Below, piece by piece: positions 23,923-34,239 of a stretch of DNA of 34,239 nt (position 1 is the first letter of the stretch; every line of letters begins with the position of its first letter). The stretch spans positions 1 to 34,239 of the forward strand of contig JBBCJT010000178.1 in the NCBI GenBank assembly GCA_037190665.1, read 5' to 3'. The position numbers were made by a program, and so were the translations under genes. The notes beneath the pieces were generated by a model. It saw only the letters and a list, made by a program, of their open reading frames with translations. It was not told the origin of the DNA and ran no database searches. This DNA is from JBBCJT01 sp037190665. Lineage in GTDB: Bacteria > Pseudomonadota > Alphaproteobacteria > Acetobacterales > Acetobacteraceae.

Positions 23923-23966
23923 GCATGCACCGCGGTCTCCCATATGCCCAAGGAGGGGCGGGGGAA

Positions 23967-24401
23967 TTGGCAAAGAAGGTCGTCGGCTACATCAAGCTGC
24001 AGATCCCCGCCGGCAAGGCGAATCCCTCGCCGCCGGTCGGCCCCGCGCTCGGTCAGCGCGGACTGAACATCATGCAGTTCTGCAAGGAATTCAACGCGGC
24101 GACGCAGCAGATGGAGCCCGGGATGCCGATCCCCGTGGTCATCACCGCGTTCGCCGACCGCACCTTCACCTTCATCACCAAGACGCCGCCGAACACCTAC
24201 TTCCTCAAGAAGGCGGCGAAGATGGACAAGGGCTCGAACGCGCCGGGCAAGGCCGCGCCCGTGGGCCGGATCACCACCGCCCAGCTCCGCGAGATCGCCA
24301 AATCCAAGATGGTGGACATGAACGCCGCGAGCGAGGAGGCGGCCGTGCGCATGCTGGCCGGATCCGCCCGCTCGATGGGCCTCACCGTGGTGGAGGGCTG
24401 A
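23967..24401 (+). CDS. rplK: 50S ribosomal protein L11
   Basis: A 144-residue L11 that binds the GTPase centre of 23S rRNA. The N-terminus AKKVVGYIKLQIPAGKANPS is followed by PPVGPALGQRGLNIMQFCKEFN, FADRTFTFITKTPP and the C-terminal RNA-binding part with IAKSKMVDMNA and ARSMGLTV. The start is TTG at 23967, preceded by AAGGAGG (23950-23956); upstream ATGs would add a non-conserved tail. The usual upstream secE-nusG pair is missing here; a toxin-antitoxin module and degP lie upstream instead. Confidence 0.96.
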   Translation: MAKKVVGYIKLQIPAGKANPSPPVGPALGQRGLNIMQFCKEFNAATQQMEPGMPIPVVITAFADRTFTFITKTPPNTYFLKKAAKMDKGSNAPGKAAPVGRITTAQLREIAKSKMVDMNAASEEAAVRMLAGSARSMGLTVVEG

Positions 24402-24405
24402 TCCG

Positions 24406-25092
24406 ATGGCCAAGCGCATGAAGGCCCTGCAGGCCACCGTGGACGCCGCGAAGCTCTATCCGCTCACCGAGGCGGTCGCGCTGGTGCGCGGCAACGCCAA
24501 GGCCAAGTTCGACGAGACCATCGAGATCGCGATGAACCTCGGCATCGACCCGCGCCACGCCGACCAGATGGTCCGCGGCCTGGTGACGCTGCCGGCCGGC
24601 ACCGGCAAGACCGTCCGCGTGGCCGTGTTCGCCCGCGGCCCGAAGGCCGAGGAAGCGAAGGCGGCCGGGGCCGACGTGGTCGGCGCCGACGACCTCGCCG
24701 AGCAGGTGACCAACGGCCAGATCGATTTCGACCGCTGCATCGCCACGCCCGACATGATGGCGCTGGTGGGCCGGCTGGGTAAGGTGCTCGGCCCGCGCGG
24801 CCTGATGCCGAACCCCAAGCTCGGCACCGTGACCATGGACGTGAAGGGCGCGGTTTCCGCGGCCAAGGGCGGCCAGGTGGAGTTCCGCGCCGAGAAGGCC
24901 GGCGTCGTGCACGCCGGCATCGGCAAGGCCTCCTTCCCCGACGACAAGCTGCTGGAGAACGCGCGCGCCTTCATCGACGCGATCCAGAAGGCCAAGCCCA
25001 CGGGGGCCAAGGGCACCTATCTGAAGAAGCTCGCGCTCAGCTCCACCATGGGGCCGGGCGTGCGGGTGGACGTCGGCTCGATCGGGGTCTGA
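24406..25092 (+). CDS. rplA: 50S ribosomal protein L1
   Basis: A 228-residue L1 that forms the mobile stalk at the ribosomal E site and typically represses its own operon. Recognisable blocks are KFDETIEIAMNLGIDPRHAD, GLVTLPAGTGKTVRVAVFA, GKVLGPRGLMPNPKLGTVT and KAKPTGAKGTYLKKLALSST. It begins 4 bp after rplK, so the two are co-translated. Length and all motifs are normal. Confidence 0.97.
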   Translation: MAKRMKALQATVDAAKLYPLTEAVALVRGNAKAKFDETIEIAMNLGIDPRHADQMVRGLVTLPAGTGKTVRVAVFARGPKAEEAKAAGADVVGADDLAEQVTNGQIDFDRCIATPDMMALVGRLGKVLGPRGLMPNPKLGTVTMDVKGAVSAAKGGQVEFRAEKAGVVHAGIGKASFPDDKLLENARAFIDAIQKAKPTGAKGTYLKKLALSSTMGPGVRVDVGSIGV

Positions 25093-25409
25093 CGGAAGCC
25101 TGAAGGATACGGGGGGCAACCCCCGGGCAGGGCGGTCCTCCGGGGCCGCCCGACCTGTCCGAGACCGCGCGTGACCCGGTGCCGAGGTGCCGGGACCTAA
25201 GGGAGGGAGACCTCCGCGGGCGGGAGACGGGGAATGCCATGGATTTCCGCTTCCGCCCGCACGGGCGGCGGCGGCGCCTTGGTGGTTCCAGTCGGGCAGG
25301 CGAACCGGACCGTGTCGGTCACCGCCCGCCAGGGCGTTTCCGGCCCGGTCCATGGGCGCAACCGGCCGCGCGGCTTCCAAACCCGCACGGCCAGACGAAG
25401 AGGTAGAGC
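25093..25409 (+). promoter_or_regulatory. rplA-rplJ intergenic leader (candidate L10 leader)
   Basis: The 317 bp between rplA and rplJ holds no convincing gene. The L10-L12 complex is known to repress translation by binding this leader in many bacteria. A long hairpin lies at 25124-25161: CGGGCAGG pairs with CCTGTCCG (one G-U), and inside it GCGG pairs with CCGC, with an unpaired CCGA only on the 3' side. An asymmetric bulge like this resembles a kink-turn. Downstream, GAGGTGCCGGGACCTAAG (25184-25201) looks like a conserved leader element. The rplJ promoter may also lie here. Confidence 0.55.
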
Positions 25410-25925
25410 GTGGACCGGAGCGAAAAGCGCGAACTCGTCGCTGAGCTCGGGCAGGCTTTTGCCCAGACGTCCATCGTCGTCGTCACCCGCAACGAAGGGT
25501 TGAACGCCGCCGATGTGACTGTCCTGCGGCAGAAGATGCGCGCCGCCGGGGTGACCTTCCGGGTCGCCAAGAACCGGCTGGCCACACTCGCCCTCGACGG
25601 CACCCGCTTCGACGGCCTCAAGCCGCTGCTGAAGGGCCCGACCGCGCTTGCGTGGTCGGCTGACCCGGTTGCCGCGGCGAAGGTCGCCGTCGAGTTCGCC
25701 AAGACCAACGAAAAGCTCGTCGTCCTCGGCGGCGCTCTCGGCACCCAGGTGCTGAACGTCGACGGGGTGAAGGCGCTCGCTGAGCTGCCTTCGCTCGACG
25801 CGCTGCGCGCCAAGCTCCTCGGCCTGCTGCAGGCCCCGGCCACCAAGGTGGCGGGCGTCCTGCAGGCTCCGGCCGGCCAGCTTGCGCGGGTCTTCGGCGC
25901 CTACGCCAAGAAGGATGCGGCGTAG
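25410..25925 (+). CDS. rplJ: 50S ribosomal protein L10
   Basis: A 171-residue L10, the base of the L7/L12 stalk. It begins with GTG and reads MDRSEKRELVAELGQAFAQT, then the conserved RQKMRAAGVTFRVAKNRLA and LLKGPTALAWS. The C-terminal helix that anchors L7/L12 dimers (residues about 135-168, LLGLLQAPATKVAGVLQAPA) is complete. L10 and L7/L12 typically autoregulate through the preceding leader. Confidence 0.96.
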   Translation: MDRSEKRELVAELGQAFAQTSIVVVTRNEGLNAADVTVLRQKMRAAGVTFRVAKNRLATLALDGTRFDGLKPLLKGPTALAWSADPVAAAKVAVEFAKTNEKLVVLGGALGTQVLNVDGVKALAELPSLDALRAKLLGLLQAPATKVAGVLQAPAGQLARVFGAYAKKDAA

Positions 25926-26025
25926 GGCGGTGGCCCTGACGGGCGATTGACAAAGCGTGAACAGCCCCGGGTTCGCCGGGGTTGCATGGAACCACACCAA
26001 GGCTTATTTGGCGGAGTACACGAAA

Positions 26026-26406
26026 ATGGCGGATTTGGCGAAGCTGGTCGATGAGCTCTCGGGCCTGACTGTGCTCGAGGCGGCGGAGCTGTCGAAGCTT
26101 CTCGAGGAGAAGTGGGGCGTCTCTGCGGCTGCCCCGGTGGCGGTCGCGGCTGCTCCGGCGGCCGGTGGCGCTGCGGCCCCGGCGGCCGAAGTGCAGACGG
26201 AGTTCACTGTCATCCTGGCCAAGGCCGGTGACAAGAAGATCAACGTCATCAAGGAGATCCGGACCATCACGGGCCTGGGCCTGAAGGAGGCCAAGGACCT
26301 GGTGGAAGGCGCGCCGAAGACCGTGAAGGAAGGCGTGAACAAGGACGAGGCGGACAAGATCAAGAAGGTGCTCGAGGACAACGGCGCGAGCGTCGAGATC
26401 AAGTAA
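26026..26406 (+). CDS. rplL: 50S ribosomal protein L7/L12
   Basis: A 126-residue stalk protein recruiting translation factors. The N-terminal dimerisation domain (ADLAKLVDELSGLTVLEAAE) is followed by an Ala/Pro-rich hinge (about 37-53) and the C-terminal domain with KINVIKEIRTITGLGLKEAK and LVEGAPKTVKEGV. The start at 26026 matches the family; in-frame upstream residues from 25957 are not part of the protein. Confidence 0.97.
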   Translation: MADLAKLVDELSGLTVLEAAELSKLLEEKWGVSAAAPVAVAAAPAAGGAAAPAAEVQTEFTVILAKAGDKKINVIKEIRTITGLGLKEAKDLVEGAPKTVKEGVNKDEADKIKKVLEDNGASVEIK

Positions 26407-26421
26407 CGCCTGTCCGGCCTC

Positions 26422-26438
26422 GCCCCGCTCGGCGGGGC
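26422..26438 (+). terminator. Hairpin in the rplL-rpoB gap (possible attenuator)
   Basis: GCCCCG (26422-26427) and CGGGGC (26433-26438) form a short hairpin 16 bp after the rplL stop. The 222-bp rplL-rpoB gap otherwise holds nothing recognised. In E. coli this gap carries a partial terminator that sets the ratio of ribosomal proteins to polymerase; a similar role here is inference. Confidence 0.35.
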
Positions 26439-26628
26439 CGGGACATGACCGGGTCGGCCGCGAGGCGACCCGGACTGGAATGGGGAGGCGGGTGGGATCC
26501 GGGGTCCGGATGCCGCCCGCATTCCTGTTGATGCGGCAGGGCGGTGCCCCCTGCCCGACCGGGGGACGGGTCGGGATGGCGACGGCGGCCGGCGATGTGC
26601 CGGCGAAGGCGGCGGGCAAGGACGGGCG

Positions 26629-30807
<4,179 letters not shown>

Positions 30808-30816
30808 GGCGGCGCG

Positions 30817-30843
30817 CGCGGGGAGGGCAAGGCCCTTCCCGCG
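30817..30843 (+). terminator. 12-bp hairpin immediately after rpoB
   Basis: CGCGGGGAGGGC (30817-30828) pairs with GCCCTTCCCGCG (30832-30843), with one G-U pair and a 3-nt loop, 9 bp after the rpoB stop. There is no T-run. Its GC-only character matches the upstream host DNA, so the change to foreign-looking sequence probably occurs after it, within 30844-30887. Confidence 0.55.
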
Positions 30844-30887
30844 GGACACCAGCCCCGGCTCGATCATCCTCATCCCTGGAGACAGAC

Positions 30888-34239
<3,352 letters not shown>

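Noticed and set aside
23713..23966. tRNA-Trp or a hidden secE/nusG remnant upstream of rplK
   Set aside because: No cloverleaf pattern or recognisable protein fragment was found by eye; the space holds the toxin promoter and one hairpin.
30808..30887. A rpoB-rpoC fusion, as seen in some Epsilonproteobacteria
   Set aside because: A clear stop codon ends rpoB, and rpoC has its own ribosome-binding site and ATG.

Overview
The window comes from a GC-rich alphaproteobacterium. The best fit by protein character is Acetobacteraceae or a relative in Rhodospirillales (Roseomonas-like). This rests on the RpoB sequence type, an EipB/DUF1849 envelope protein, a SapC protein, an ScfR-type regulator next to isocitrate lyase, and MlrC. 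No rRNA, tRNA, CRISPR array or insertion sequence was recognised. The last 3.35 kb (rpoC) does not match this host: it is a gammaproteobacterial, Xanthomonadaceae-type gene.

Layout. Positions 1-143 hold one arm of a hairpin-rich intergenic repeat. Positions 144-3230 carry a divergent scfR-like regulator and aceA (glyoxylate shunt), a tiny ORF and a strong terminator. Positions 3261-7002 carry a SapC protein, then a divergent envelope/polysaccharide set: GT4 glycosyltransferase, O-antigen ligase-like protein and L,D-transpeptidase-like protein. Positions 7076-9069 carry a COG0523 metallochaperone GTPase coupled to a WD40 protein. Positions 9082-11497 carry mlrC and a class IV aminotransferase. 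Positions 11498-11760 hold two head-to-head copies of the hairpin repeat between convergent stop codons. Positions 11761-15107 carry a VOC dioxygenase-like protein, a XylB-like SDR, an aldo/keto reductase and an Ldh-family oxidoreductase. Positions 15215-18419 carry a degenerate GGDEF protein, eipB, radC and map. Positions 18530-22986 carry an M19 dipeptidase, an OmpR-type response regulator, a histidine kinase and a DegP/HtrA protease, probably an envelope-stress unit. Positions 23067-23712 carry a RelE/HigB-type toxin-antitoxin pair. Positions 23967-30807 carry rplK-rplA-rplJ-rplL-rpoB. Positions 30888-34239 carry rpoC, cut by the window end.

How it works together. Several genes overlap start-to-stop (ATGA or GTGA), which suggests translational coupling: GT4/ligase, COG0523/WD40, AKR/Ldh and dipeptidase/response regulator/kinase. 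The degP start region can fold so that its Shine-Dalgarno sequence is paired in either of two alternative hairpins. The toxin-antitoxin pair has two palindromic operator-like sites exactly 32 bp apart flanking its promoter.

The most striking observation is the junction between a typical alphaproteobacterial rpoB and a Xanthomonadaceae-type rpoC in the correct operon position. Either the contig is chimeric here, which I consider more likely, or the beta' subunit gene was replaced in place by a very distant homologue. The absence of secE-nusG directly upstream of rplK is a second oddity of the same locus. No fully novel multi-gene system could be demonstrated from sequence alone.
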